From: Erwinia aphidicola
GTDB taxonomy: Bacteria > Pseudomonadota > Gammaproteobacteria > Enterobacterales > Enterobacteriaceae
Assembly: GCF_014773485.1 (NCBI RefSeq)
Contig: NZ_JACXBP010000012.1
Coordinates: forward strand, 31,959-95,958
DNA length: 64,000 bases
Reading direction: 5' to 3'
The position numbers and the translations under genes are program-made. Under the pieces are notes generated by a model that was not told the DNA's origin, did not search any database, and saw only the letters and a list, made by a program, of their open reading frames with translations. Shown here piece by piece: positions 1-8,302 of this stretch (position 1 is the stretch's first letter; the number at the start of each line of letters is the position of its first letter).

Positions 1-2153
1 TCGCTCGGCGTCAGATACTGACCGCGACCGAGGCGGCTGCGGGTGGCGGAAGGAATTTGCAGAATGCGTGCCAGCTGGTGATCGAGACGGTCCGACGGCG
101 CACGGCAGTGGCGCCCGGTCGGGAACACCACCACGCGCATCAGTCCGGCCACCAGGCGGTTAGGGAAGTTACGCAGCAGGTCGTCAATCGCCCCTTCTGC
201 CTGATTCAGTGCATCCTGCACGCCCCAGTGCAGCAGCGGCAGATCGGCTTCGTTACGGCCCTCATCCTCATAGCGTTTCAGCGCGGCAGAGGCCAGATAA
301 AGCTGGCTCAGCACATCGCCCAGGCGCGCCGAAATACGTTCGCGGCGTTTCAGGCTACCGCCCAGCACCGACATCGACACATCCGACAGCAGGGCGAGGT
401 TGGCGCTGATGCGGTTAAGATGCTGATAGTAGCGGCGCGTAGCGTCACGGGTTGGCGTAGCGCTGGTCAGGCCGCCGGTCAGGCCCAGCCAGAAGCTGCG
501 CATTTTGTTGCTGCCGACGTGGCCGATATGGCTGAACAGCGCCTTATCAAAGGCCACCACGTTGTTGCTCTGCGCCGCAGCCATCTCGTCCAGCACGTAA
601 GGATGGCAGCGAATCGCCCCCTGGCCGAAGATAATCATGCTGCGGGTCAGAATGTTGGCGCCTTCCACGGTAATGGCAATCGGTGCGCCCTGATAAGCGC
701 GGGCGAGGAAGTTGCTGTTACCGAGCATAATGCCTTTACCGCCTGCAATATCCATCGCATCGACGATTGCCCGCTGGCCGCGGTGGGTACAGTGATATTT
801 CACGATGGCCGACAGCACCGCCGGTTTTTCGCCGAGCATAATCCCACTGGTGATCAATGAGGCAGCGGCATCCATCACGTAAGCATTACCGGCAATGCGC
901 GCCAGCGGCTCTTCAATCCCTTCCATCTTGCCAATCGGCAGGCGGAACTGACGGCGAATATGGGAGTAAGCCCCAATCGCCATCGCAATGCTTTTCAGGC
1001 TGCCGGTGGAGTTCGACGGCAGGGTGATACCGCGCCCGACGGACAGGCACTCAACCAGCATGCGCCAGCCCTGACCCGCCATTGATGGCCCGCCGATAAT
1101 AAAGTCGATGGGGACAAAGATATCCTGACCGCGCGTCGGGCCGTTCTGGAACGGCACGTTAAGCGGGAAGTGGCGCTGGCCAATTTCGACGCCTGGCGTC
1201 TGGGTTGGGATCAGCGCACAGGTGATGCCCAGTTCAACCGTGTCACCCAGCAGGCGATCCGGATCCGAGAGTTTAAACGCCAGGCCGAGCACGGTGGCGA
1301 TAGGTGCGAGTGTGATATAGCGTTTATTCCAGGTCAGGCGCATACCCAGCACCTGTTGACCCTGCCAGTCACCCATGCACACTACGCCAACGTCCGGGAT
1401 AGCACCGGCATCAGAGCCCGCTTCCGGGCTGGTCAGGGCAAAGCAGGGGATCTCCTGACCGCGTGCCAGGCGTGGCAGATAGTGATTTTTCTGCTGTTCG
1501 GTGCCGTAGTGCTGCAGCAGCTCGCCTGGGCCAAGGGAGTTTGGCACGCCGACGGTAATCGCCAGGATACCGGAAACCCCGGCCAGCTTTTGCAGCACCC
1601 GCGCCTGAGCGTAAGCCGAGAATTCCAGCCCGCCGTACTCTTTCTTGATGATCATCGCGAAGAAGCGGTGCTGCTTCAGGTAAGCCCACAGCTCCGGCGG
1701 CAGATCGGCCATTTCGTGAGTGATCTGGAAATCATTCGCCATGCGGCAGGCTTCTTCCACCGGGCCATCGATAAATGCCTGCTCTTCCGCCGTCAGCTTA
1801 GGCTGCGGATAGTTATGCAGTTTTTTCCAGTCCGGCGCGCCGCGGAACAGATCGCCTTCCCACCAGGTGGTCCCGGCGTCGATGGCTTCTTTCTCGGTGC
1901 GTGACATTGGCGGCATCACTTTCTGGAAGGTTTTTAGCGTCGGTTTGCTAAACAGCGCACGGCGCATCGGCAGGAGATTGAACGGCAGCATGATAAGCGC
2001 CAGCGGCAGCAGCAGCCACAGGCTCCACAGCCCGGAAAAACCGAGAGCTGCGGTCCATATCAGCAGGATAGCGCTACCTGCCAGCAGGTTGACGCGGTGA
2101 TAAAATAGCGCGCCGATCAGTACGATCGTCGCCACAATGCTGAGAACCATCAT
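1..2153 (-). CDS. fadE: Acyl-CoA dehydrogenase FadE (C-terminus cut by window edge)
   Basis: This is the first enzyme of fatty-acid beta-oxidation, oxidising acyl-CoA to trans-2-enoyl-CoA with FAD. The reverse-strand reading begins MMVLSIVATIVLIG, giving two N-terminal hydrophobic helices, and continues through VMPPMSRTEKEAIDAGTTWW and the acyl-CoA dehydrogenase core. ITVEGANILTRSM holds the conserved Glu region of the active site. About 717 of the roughly 814 residues known for E. coli FadE are present; the frame is open at base 1, so the C-terminal domain lies outside. It is divergent from gmhA, as in E. coli, and a FadR operator sits 22 bases before the start. Identity is near certain. Confidence 0.97.
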   Translation of the reverse strand, partial: MMVLSIVATIVLIGALFYHRVNLLAGSAILLIWTAALGFSGLWSLWLLLPLALIMLPFNLLPMRRALFSKPTLKTFQKVMPPMSRTEKEAIDAGTTWWEGDLFRGAPDWKKLHNYPQPKLTAEEQAFIDGPVEEACRMANDFQITHEMADLPPELWAYLKQHRFFAMIIKKEYGGLEFSAYAQARVLQKLAGVSGILAITVGVPNSLGPGELLQHYGTEQQKNHYLPRLARGQEIPCFALTSPEAGSDAGAIPDVGVVCMGDWQGQQVLGMRLTWNKRYITLAPIATVLGLAFKLSDPDRLLGDTVELGITCALIPTQTPGVEIGQRHFPLNVPFQNGPTRGQDIFVPIDFIIGGPSMAGQGWRMLVECLSVGRGITLPSNSTGSLKSIAMAIGAYSHIRRQFRLPIGKMEGIEEPLARIAGNAYVMDAAASLITSGIMLGEKPAVLSAIVKYHCTHRGQRAIVDAMDIAGGKGIMLGNSNFLARAYQGAPIAITVEGANILTRSMIIFGQGAIRCHPYVLDEMAAAQSNNVVAFDKALFSHIGHVGSNKMRSFWLGLTGGLTSATPTRDATRRYYQHLNRISANLALLSDVSMSVLGGSLKRRERISARLGDVLSQLYLASAALKRYEDEGRNEADLPLLHWGVQDALNQAEGAIDDLLRNFPNRLVAGLMRVVVFPTGRHCRAPSDRLDHQLARILQIPSATRSRLGRGQYLTPS

Positions 2154-2174
2154 AACGTGTGCTCCGTAAGTAGT

Positions 2175-2191
2175 AAGAGGTCCGACCTGTT
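2175..2191 (-). promoter_or_regulatory. FadR operator upstream of fadE
   Basis: The 17 bases AAGAGGTCCGACCTGTT match the published FadR consensus AGCTGGTCCGAYNTGTT at 14 of 17 positions, including the whole GGTCCGAC core. The site lies between the fadE start and the divergent gmhA gene. Its position fits repression of fadE by FadR when long-chain acyl-CoA is absent. Binding is inferred, not shown. Confidence 0.8.
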
Positions 2192-2371
2192 GGTTATATG
2201 TTTAGATTATCATCACTACGGCCGCAATCTGTTTACATAATAATTACAACCTGGCTCACAAAGCGGCGGCACAAAGCGTTAATCCCCCAGGCTGTCGGGG
2301 AGATCGCTTCCCGCTTAACGGGCAACTTGATAAACTCCGGCGGTAACTCTTTCCTAAAAAGGACATCCCCT

Positions 2372-2950
2372 ATGTACCAGGACCTCATTCGCGCCGAGCT
2401 GAACGAAGCGGCAGACACGCTGAATAAATTTCTAAGCGAAGATGCAAATATCGAGTCGATTCAGCGTGCGGCGGTTTTACTGGCTGACTCATTCAAAGCG
2501 GGCGGGAAAGTGCTCTCCTGCGGTAACGGCGGTTCCCACTGTGACGCGATGCACTTCGCCGAAGAGCTGACCGGCCGCTACCGCGAAAACCGTCCGGGCT
2601 ACCCGGCGATCGCCATTTCAGATGTCAGCCACCTCTCCTGCGTCAGCAACGATTTTGGCTACGATTTTGTCTTCTCGCGCTATGTTGAAGCGGTAGGGCG
2701 CGCGGGGGATGTACTGCTGGGGATCTCCACTTCCGGAAACTCGGCCAACATCATCAAAGCGGTTGAAGCGGCGCGTGCGCAGGGGATGAAAGTGATCACC
2801 CTGACCGGTAAAGATGGCGGTAAAATGGACGGCGTGGCCGACGTAGAAATCCGCGTGCCGCACTTTGGCTATGCCGACCGCATTCAGGAGATCCACATTA
2901 AGGTGATTCATATCCTGATGCTGTTGATCGAAAAAGAGATGGTCAAATAA
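2372..2950 (+). CDS. gmhA: Sedoheptulose-7-phosphate isomerase GmhA (LpcA)
   Basis: The enzyme converts D-sedoheptulose 7-phosphate to D-glycero-D-manno-heptose 7-phosphate, the first step toward the heptose of the LPS inner core, in the cytoplasm. The 192-residue product has the SIS-fold motif SCGNGGSHCDAMHFAEELTG and matches E. coli GmhA in length. The residues used in isomerisation, Glu65 and His180, are both in place. The start at MYQDLIRAELNEA follows an AAAAAGGA ribosome-binding site; a longer open frame upstream crosses the fadE promoter region and is not used. The gene is divergent from fadE. Confidence 0.97.
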   Translation: MYQDLIRAELNEAADTLNKFLSEDANIESIQRAAVLLADSFKAGGKVLSCGNGGSHCDAMHFAEELTGRYRENRPGYPAIAISDVSHLSCVSNDFGYDFVFSRYVEAVGRAGDVLLGISTSGNSANIIKAVEAARAQGMKVITLTGKDGGKMDGVADVEIRVPHFGYADRIQEIHIKVIHILMLLIEKEMVK

Positions 2951-2956
2951 TCCTCG

Positions 2957-3073
2957 TTATCTTTCACGCCGCCAGTGCGTGGGCTGCTCTCGCGAACCCC
3001 GGTTACTTACTGATGTAAGCTTCCGGGGATTCACTTGCTTGCCGCCTGCCTGCAGCGCGAAATAGTTAGGGGA
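2957..3073 (+). repeat. Palindromic intergenic repeat element after gmhA
   Basis: This 117-base stretch between gmhA and yafJ has no reading frame of note and contains a long inverted repeat at 2997-3028: CCCCGGTTACTTAC, loop TGAT, then GTAAGCTTCCGGGG. It is followed by GATTCACTTGCTTGCCGCCTG and GCGAAATAGTTAGGGG. From memory, very similar elements with the phrase GTAAGCTyCCGGGGATTC recur between genes in Erwinia, Serratia and relatives. It may also stop gmhA transcription, although there is no T-run after the stem. Confidence 0.6.
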
Positions 3074-3108
3074 TTGGATCTGCTTCTAATTTTCACTGAG
3101 GTAATTCT

Positions 3109-3876
3109 ATGTGCGAACTGCTCGGGATGAGCGCCAATGTCCCGACGGACATCTGTTTTAGCTTTACCGGGCTGGTGCAGCGCGGGGGGGGAACGGGTCC
3201 GCATAAAGATGGCTGGGGCATTACCTTTTATGAAGGAAAGGGCTGCCGCACATTTAAAGATCCACAGCCCAGCTTCCAGTCGCCGATTGCGCGCCTGGTG
3301 CAGGAGTACCCGATAAAATCCTGTTCGGTAGTGGCGCATATTCGCCAAGCCAACCGCGGGGAAGTGTCGCTGGAAAACACCCATCCATTTACCCGTGAGC
3401 TGTGGGGCCGCAACTGGACCTATGCCCACAACGGGCAGCTGAAGGGGTATAAAAACCTCGATACCGGCCCCCATCGTCCGATTGGGGAAACCGACAGTGA
3501 ACTGGCGTTCTGCTGGCTACTGCACAAGCTGACCACGCGCTATCCGCGCACGCCCGGCAACTGGCCGGCGGTATTCCGCTATATCGCCGAACTGGCGGGT
3601 GAACTGCGTGGGAAGGGGGTATTTAATATGCTGCTGTCGGACGGGCGCTATCTGATGGCGTTCTGCTCGACCAATCTGTTCTGGATCACCCGGCGCGCGC
3701 CGTTTGGCAAAGCCAAGCTGCTGGATCAGGATGTGGAGATTGATTTTCAGAAGCAGACCACACCGAACGATGTGGTCACCGTGGTCGCTACCCAGCCGCT
3801 AACGGCGAATGAAACCTGGCACAAGATTGCGCCAGGCGAGTGGGCGTTATTTTGCCTGGGTGAGCGCGAGCGCTGA
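3109..3876 (+). CDS. yafJ: YafJ, class II glutamine amidotransferase-like protein
   Basis: The 255-residue protein starts MCELLGMSANVPTDICF. Removal of Met1 would expose Cys2 as the N-terminal nucleophile typical of class II glutamine amidotransferases, which release ammonia from glutamine. Further family signs are GHxDGWGI-like HKDGWGITFY, VVAHIRQANRG, the ENTHPF stretch and YAHNGQLKG. No synthase domain is attached, so the ammonia acceptor is unknown. The locus order gmhA-yafJ-yafK is that of E. coli. The last 30 bases overlap the convergent dpaA gene. A ribosome site GAGGTAATT precedes the start. Confidence 0.92.
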   Translation: MCELLGMSANVPTDICFSFTGLVQRGGGTGPHKDGWGITFYEGKGCRTFKDPQPSFQSPIARLVQEYPIKSCSVVAHIRQANRGEVSLENTHPFTRELWGRNWTYAHNGQLKGYKNLDTGPHRPIGETDSELAFCWLLHKLTTRYPRTPGNWPAVFRYIAELAGELRGKGVFNMLLSDGRYLMAFCSTNLFWITRRAPFGKAKLLDQDVEIDFQKQTTPNDVVTVVATQPLTANETWHKIAPGEWALFCLGERER

Positions 3877-4581
3877 GTCAGGTGCCGTTGTGCCGTTCGA
3901 CATTGGGCGGCTCAACACATATTTGCCATCGCTGACGCTGACAAACGGCGGCTGCTTCGTCTGCACGAACTGCGCATATCCCGGCTGTAGCTGTTTCCAG
4001 AAATTGTAATAGGTTGAGTAGCGGTGGCGCTGCATATTACTTTCCGTCATGCGGAATGGATAGATGCTCACCTCAACACGCGGCTGGCCATTGCGCAGCG
4101 CGGCTTCCACATAGTGATAAATCTCATCCATATAGGCATCGGTCATGGCATAGCAGCCAATCGACACGCAGTTGCCGTGGATCATCAGATATTTCCCCTG
4201 ATAACCCTGCTGACGATCGTACTCGTTCGGGAAACCGACGTTAATTGCCCGGTAGAAGCGGCTATCAGGCTTCAGCTGGGAGAGCCCCACGCTGTAGAAA
4301 CCTTCCGGGCTTTTGAAGTCACCCTGCACGCGTTTTGGCCCAAGGCCGCCGGAGAAATTACAGATGCGATAACTGTTGAGCAGGCGATATTCGTTGCCGA
4401 TCTTGCCGTAAAGCTCAAGCGTGCGCTCTTCTTTGAAAATTTGCAGATACACGGGGGTGCCGAGTAATTGTTTCTTTAACTCTTTGCTTACCGGCGCCAG
4501 AGGGGTAACCGCATCGGGTACGCTGGCGAAGACAACGGCTGGCAGAAAAATCATCGCAAACAGCAGTGCGATTTTGCCCAT
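3847..4581 (-). CDS. dpaA: L,D-transpeptidase-fold amidase DpaA (YafK)
   Basis: The E. coli orthologue, YafK, is now called DpaA and detaches Braun lipoprotein from peptidoglycan. The 244-residue product has a signal peptide (MGKIALLFAMIFLPAVVFA) and a YkuD-type domain. The catalytic signature YLMIHGNCVSIGCYAM gives His135 and the nucleophile Cys143. It acts in the periplasm. The sequence aligns with E. coli YafK along its length, with a variable C-terminal tail. It converges on yafJ with a 30-base overlap. It is read toward yafJ and away from dinB. Confidence 0.93.
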   Translation of the reverse strand: MGKIALLFAMIFLPAVVFASVPDAVTPLAPVSKELKKQLLGTPVYLQIFKEERTLELYGKIGNEYRLLNSYRICNFSGGLGPKRVQGDFKSPEGFYSVGLSQLKPDSRFYRAINVGFPNEYDRQQGYQGKYLMIHGNCVSIGCYAMTDAYMDEIYHYVEAALRNGQPRVEVSIYPFRMTESNMQRHRYSTYYNFWKQLQPGYAQFVQTKQPPFVSVSDGKYVLSRPMSNGTTAPDSALALTQAK

Positions 4582-4772
4582 TCTGTTTCCCTTGAAAAGT
4601 AGGGGTGGAAAGCAACGCCGGAAGGCGTCTGTTAACTGACAATATAGGACGAATCCACTATCGCTGCGTCACATTAGCATTGTCTATTTTTTTAGCAAGA
4701 TAGTGAAGGATAAAAAGCGGCAATTTAGTGATGACCGACGTTTATGCGCTGCATTGAACTCTGCAAAATTGA

Positions 4773-4788
4773 CTGTATACTTATCCAG
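4773..4788 (+). promoter_or_regulatory. LexA (SOS) box of dinB
   Basis: CTGTATACTTATCCAG matches the LexA consensus CTG-N10-CAG with the usual AT-rich TATA centre. It ends 17 bases before the dinB start codon, where the SOS box lies in E. coli dinB. It predicts induction of dinB by DNA damage. Confidence 0.9.
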
Positions 4789-4805
4789 TATCGTCGGAGG
4801 GGGTT

Positions 4806-5861
4806 ATGCGTAAAATTATTCACGTGGATATGGACTGCTTTTTCGCCGCAGTGGAAATGCGCGATAATCCGTCCCTGCGCGACATTCCCATCGCCATTGG
4901 CGGCAGCGAAAAACAGCGCGGCGTGATCAGTACCGCGAACTACCCGGCACGTAAATATGGCGTACACAGCGCGATGTCCACTGCGATGGCGCTGAAGCTC
5001 TGCCCGCACCTGACGGTGATCCCCGGCCGCTATGAAGCTTATAAAGAAGCCAGCGCGCATATTCGCGACATCTTCTCACGTTTTACCCCGCTGATTGAGC
5101 CGCTGTCGCTGGATGAAGCCTATCTCGATGTCTCCGACAGTGTGCACTGCCACGGCTCCGCCACCCTGATCGCCCGCCAGATCCGCGACACTATTCAGCA
5201 GGAGCTTAATCTCACCGCTTCGGCAGGCGTAGCGCCGGTCAAGTTTCTGGCTAAAATCGCCTCCGATTTAAACAAGCCCAACGGCCAGTTTGTCATCACC
5301 CCCGATGAAATGGCGCCGTTCTTGCTGACGCTGCCGCTGGCAAAGATCCCAGGCGTGGGGAAAGTCACCGCGCGCAAGCTGGAGGAGCTGGGGCTGACGA
5401 CCTGCGGCGACGTGCAAAAAACCGATCTGGCGCTGCTTTTGAAGCGCTTCGGTAAGTTCGGGCGCGTACTGTGGGAGCGCTGCAACGGTATTGACGAGCG
5501 CGAAGTGGTCACCGAGCGCCAGCGTAAATCCCTCGGCGTGGAGCGCACGCTGTCGCAGGACATCCACGACTGGGAAGACTGTCTGGAGATTATCGACCGT
5601 TTATACGACGAGCTGGAAAGGCGCTTGAGCAATATTCGCCCGGATCGGCAGATTGCTCGCCAGGGCGTCAAGCTGAAGTTCAATGATTTCCAGCTGACCA
5701 CCCAGGAGCACGTCTGGCCGGAACTGAATAAAGCCGATTTGATTGCGATAGCGCGCAAAAGCTGGGATGAACGGCGCGGCGGGCGCGGAGTCAGGCTGGT
5801 GGGGCTGCATGTGACCATGCTGGATCCGCAGATTGAGCGGCAGCTGTTGCTGGGGTTGTAA
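4806..5861 (+). CDS. dinB: DNA polymerase IV DinB
   Basis: This is the Y-family translesion polymerase, made after DNA damage. The 351-residue protein has the catalytic acids Asp8 (IHVDMDCFFAAVE), Asp103 and Glu104 (LSLDEAYLDVS). A helix-hairpin-helix segment follows (LPLAKIPGVGKVTARKLEELG). It ends QIERQLLLGL, the form of the clamp-binding tail seen in E. coli Pol IV. The start at MRKIIHVDMD follows GGAGGGGGTT. A LexA box lies immediately upstream. Here dpaA and dinB are direct neighbours; the genes that lie between them in E. coli are absent. Confidence 0.98.
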   Translation: MRKIIHVDMDCFFAAVEMRDNPSLRDIPIAIGGSEKQRGVISTANYPARKYGVHSAMSTAMALKLCPHLTVIPGRYEAYKEASAHIRDIFSRFTPLIEPLSLDEAYLDVSDSVHCHGSATLIARQIRDTIQQELNLTASAGVAPVKFLAKIASDLNKPNGQFVITPDEMAPFLLTLPLAKIPGVGKVTARKLEELGLTTCGDVQKTDLALLLKRFGKFGRVLWERCNGIDEREVVTERQRKSLGVERTLSQDIHDWEDCLEIIDRLYDELERRLSNIRPDRQIARQGVKLKFNDFQLTTQEHVWPELNKADLIAIARKSWDERRGGRGVRLVGLHVTMLDPQIERQLLLGL

Positions 5862-5865
5862 AAAG

Positions 5866-5934
5866 AAACACGGGCCGATCGAAAAAAATGGTCGGTCCTG
5901 AAAACACGGGCCGATCGAAAAAAATGATCGGCCC
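5866..5934. repeat. Tandem hairpin repeat between dinB and pepD
   Basis: Two exact copies of a 25-base unit (5866-5890 and 5902-5926) lie 36 bases apart. Each contains GGGCCGATC followed by GAAAAAAAT and a return arm. The second arm pair, GGGCCGATC with GATCGGCCC (5908-5934), is perfect; the first ends GGTCGGTCC and is imperfect. The array sits between the convergent genes dinB and pepD. On the reverse strand each loop becomes a run of seven T's. It may serve as a bidirectional terminator. Confidence 0.75.
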
Positions 5935-5970
5935 CTACAGTAGGGGCGGACCCTCTTTTTCGGTCCGCCC
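5932..5970. repeat. REP-like palindrome, family A, copy 1
   Basis: Two linked hairpins share a GGGG arm: CCCCTAC-A-GTAGGGG (5932-5946) and GGGCGGACC, loop CCTCTTTTTC-like, then GGTCCGCCC (5944-5970). A second copy with the same stems and loop occurs at 54157-54200, again next to a gene end. Two dispersed copies in 64 kb, both between genes, point to a genome-wide REP-type element. Confidence 0.75.
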
Positions 5971-5981
5971 GATGCGCCGGG

Positions 5982-7439
5982 TTATTTAACCGGAATCGCC
6001 TGCAGTAACGCGGTCAGCAGCTGCCAGTACAGGCCAACGCTCTTAATATGTACCTGCTCATCCGGCGAGTGTGGCCCGGTAATGGTTGGCCCAATCGACA
6101 CCATATCCATCTGCGGGTACGGCTCTTTAAACAGCCCGCACTCCAGGCCCGCGTGGATCACCTGAATATTCGGCGTTTTATCAAACAGCTTTTCATAGGT
6201 TTCACGCACCAGCGCCATCACTGGTGAGGTGGCATCCGGCTGCCAGCCAGGGTAGCTGCCTTTCGCCAGCGTTTTGGCACCGGCCAGTTCGCCGAGCGCC
6301 GTCAGCATTTCCACCACGTAATCCTTGCCGCTGTCGATCAGCGAGCGGATCAGGCAGTTGATTTTCGCTTCATTACCGTCAAAGCTCACCACGCCGACGT
6401 TCAGCGAGGTTTCCACCACGCCTTTCATCACGTCAGAGTTGCGGATCACCCCGTTCGGCGTGGCGTTCAGCAGGGCAATAAAGGCATCGCGGCTGCTGGC
6501 GTTTAACGCCTGCCCGGTGCTGGCAACGTCTTCCGTCACGATGGTGATATTTTTCTCTTTCAGGCTCAGCTCGTTTTGCAGCGTCAGCAGGTAGCCCGCC
6601 GCCAGCGATTTCAGCTTGTCGACCTGCTCCGGCGCAACGGCCAGGGTGGCAAAAGCTTCACGCGGGATGGCGTTACGCAGCGTGCCGCCGGTGAAGTCCA
6701 CCAGCCGCAGGTCGAGATCCCTGGCGTGAGTAAACAGGAAGCGCGCCAGCAATTTGTTGGCATTACCCAAACCGACGTGAATATCACAGCCGGAGTGGCC
6801 GCCTTTCAGACCTTTCAGGGTGAGCTTCAGCGTCTGGAAACCTGAAGGGATGGCTTCACGGCTCAGGGGCAGGGTGCTGGTAAAGTCGATACCGCCGGCG
6901 CAGCCCATATAGATCTCACCTTCCTCTTCGGAGTCGGTGTTGATCAGAATATCGGCCTGCAGCCAGCCAGCCTTGAGGCCGAATGCACCGGCCATGCCGG
7001 TCTCTTCGGTCATGGTCAGCAGCACTTCCAGCGGTCCATGCTGCAGGCTGTTATCGGCCAGCACGGCCAGCGCAGACGCCATGCCGATGCCGTTATCCGC
7101 GCCCAGCGTGGTGCCGCGCGCTTTCACCCACTCACCATCGACCCATGGCTGAATCGGATCTTTAGTGAAGTCATGTACCGTGTCGTTATTTTTCTGCGGC
7201 ACCATGTCAAGGTGCGCCTGCAACGCCACCGGCTGGCGGTTCTCATAACCTGGGGTTGCTGGTTTGCGGATCAGGATGTTGCCAACCTGGTCACGTTCGT
7301 TCCACAGACCCTGCTCGCTCGCCCACGATATGATATGGGCAGCCAGCTGCTCTTCATGATAGGAAGGATGCGGAATGGAGCAGATTTTGGCAAAAATATT
7401 CCACAGCGGCTGCGGGGATAATTGAGACAATTCAGACAC
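5982..7439 (-). CDS. pepD: Aminoacyl-histidine dipeptidase PepD (peptidase D)
   Basis: This cytosolic M20-family zinc dipeptidase cuts Xaa-His dipeptides such as carnosine. The 485-residue product shows the metal-site motifs LQAHLDMV (His76, Asp78), TLGADNGIGMA (Asp116) and TMTEETGMAGAFG (Glu145/146), and ends HSPDEQVHIKSVGLYWQ. The start codon is GTG, as I recall for E. coli pepD, preceded by an ACAGGAGAG ribosome site. It is convergent with dinB and divergent from gpt. Confidence 0.97.
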   Translation of the reverse strand: MSELSQLSPQPLWNIFAKICSIPHPSYHEEQLAAHIISWASEQGLWNERDQVGNILIRKPATPGYENRQPVALQAHLDMVPQKNNDTVHDFTKDPIQPWVDGEWVKARGTTLGADNGIGMASALAVLADNSLQHGPLEVLLTMTEETGMAGAFGLKAGWLQADILINTDSEEEGEIYMGCAGGIDFTSTLPLSREAIPSGFQTLKLTLKGLKGGHSGCDIHVGLGNANKLLARFLFTHARDLDLRLVDFTGGTLRNAIPREAFATLAVAPEQVDKLKSLAAGYLLTLQNELSLKEKNITIVTEDVASTGQALNASSRDAFIALLNATPNGVIRNSDVMKGVVETSLNVGVVSFDGNEAKINCLIRSLIDSGKDYVVEMLTALGELAGAKTLAKGSYPGWQPDATSPVMALVRETYEKLFDKTPNIQVIHAGLECGLFKEPYPQMDMVSIGPTITGPHSPDEQVHIKSVGLYWQLLTALLQAIPVK

Positions 7440-7701
7440 GATAACTCTCCTGTGTCAGCATAACCGACCTGCCGCGCTGGCAGGGGGCATGCAGTGATAT
7501 CGGTTAGACGATTCCCGCCAGCGGATCCGGCGCGATGGCAAAAGAATATCACCGATTATCGCCTCATGCTTCTTTCGCCCCAGGAAAAAAGGGTCTGGAG
7601 GGCCACTGGTGCTGGTTTTTAGCGCCTCAGATCACTATAATTTCGCGCAACCGCTCCCATTGCACAATTTTTAAGCCAGGTTTACTGGTCGGGATTCTTT
7701 T

Positions 7702-8160
7702 ATGAGTGAAAAATACGTCGTCACCTGGGACATGCTGCAAATCCATGCCCGTAAACTTGCCCAGCGCCTGCTGCCTGCTGAACAGTGGAAAGGCATTATC
7801 GCCGTGAGCCGTGGGGGCCTGGTGCCTGCTGCGCTGCTGGCGCGCGAGCTGTGCATCCGCCATGTGGATACCGTTTGCATCTCCAGTTATGACCACGATA
7901 ATCAGCGCGAAATGAAAGTGCTGAAGCGTGCCGAAGGCGATGGCGAAGGCTTTATTGTGATTGATGACCTGGTCGACACTGGCGGCACTGCCCAGGCGAT
8001 CCGCGATATGTACCCGAAAGCGCACTTCGTGACGATTTTCGCCAAGCCTGCCGGTCGTCCACTGGTTGACGACTATATTATCGACATCCCGCAGAACACC
8101 TGGATTGAGCAGCCCTGGGACATGGGCGTGGTTTATCTTCCACCGCTGGTTAAAGGCTGA
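7702..8160 (+). CDS. gpt: Xanthine-guanine phosphoribosyltransferase Gpt
   Basis: The enzyme salvages guanine and xanthine to GMP and XMP using PRPP. The 152-residue protein is the length of E. coli XGPRT. It carries the PRPP-binding motif VIDDLVDTGGTA near residues 87-98 and the N-terminal VSRGGLVPAALLARELCIR loop. The context pepD (divergent)-gpt-frsA-crl is as in E. coli. An intrinsic terminator follows 40 bases after the stop. Confidence 0.98.
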   Translation: MSEKYVVTWDMLQIHARKLAQRLLPAEQWKGIIAVSRGGLVPAALLARELCIRHVDTVCISSYDHDNQREMKVLKRAEGDGEGFIVIDDLVDTGGTAQAIRDMYPKAHFVTIFAKPAGRPLVDDYIIDIPQNTWIEQPWDMGVVYLPPLVKG

Positions 8161-8201
8161 TCCCTCCACGCTGGCTCTCTCAGAGCTGCGTGAGATCAAA
8201 G

Positions 8202-8233
8202 TGCGCCCGGTTATGCCGGGCGCATCTGTTTTT
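8202..8233 (+). terminator. Intrinsic terminator after gpt
   Basis: TGCGCCCGG, loop TTATG, CCGGGCGCA gives a 9-bp GC-rich stem, followed by TCTGTTTTT. It separates gpt from frsA. Confidence 0.85.
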
Positions 8234-8302
8234 ACTCTTCGCGTCAATCCCCGGCCTACGGTAGACTAAAACACTACTAGCACGCCGGAGGACCTCCCTG
8301 TT

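Noticed and set aside
57..860. Open frame of 267 codons on the plus strand inside fadE
   Set aside because: It lies antisense to a clear FadE reading, has no family-like sequence and follows the codon pattern of the real strand.
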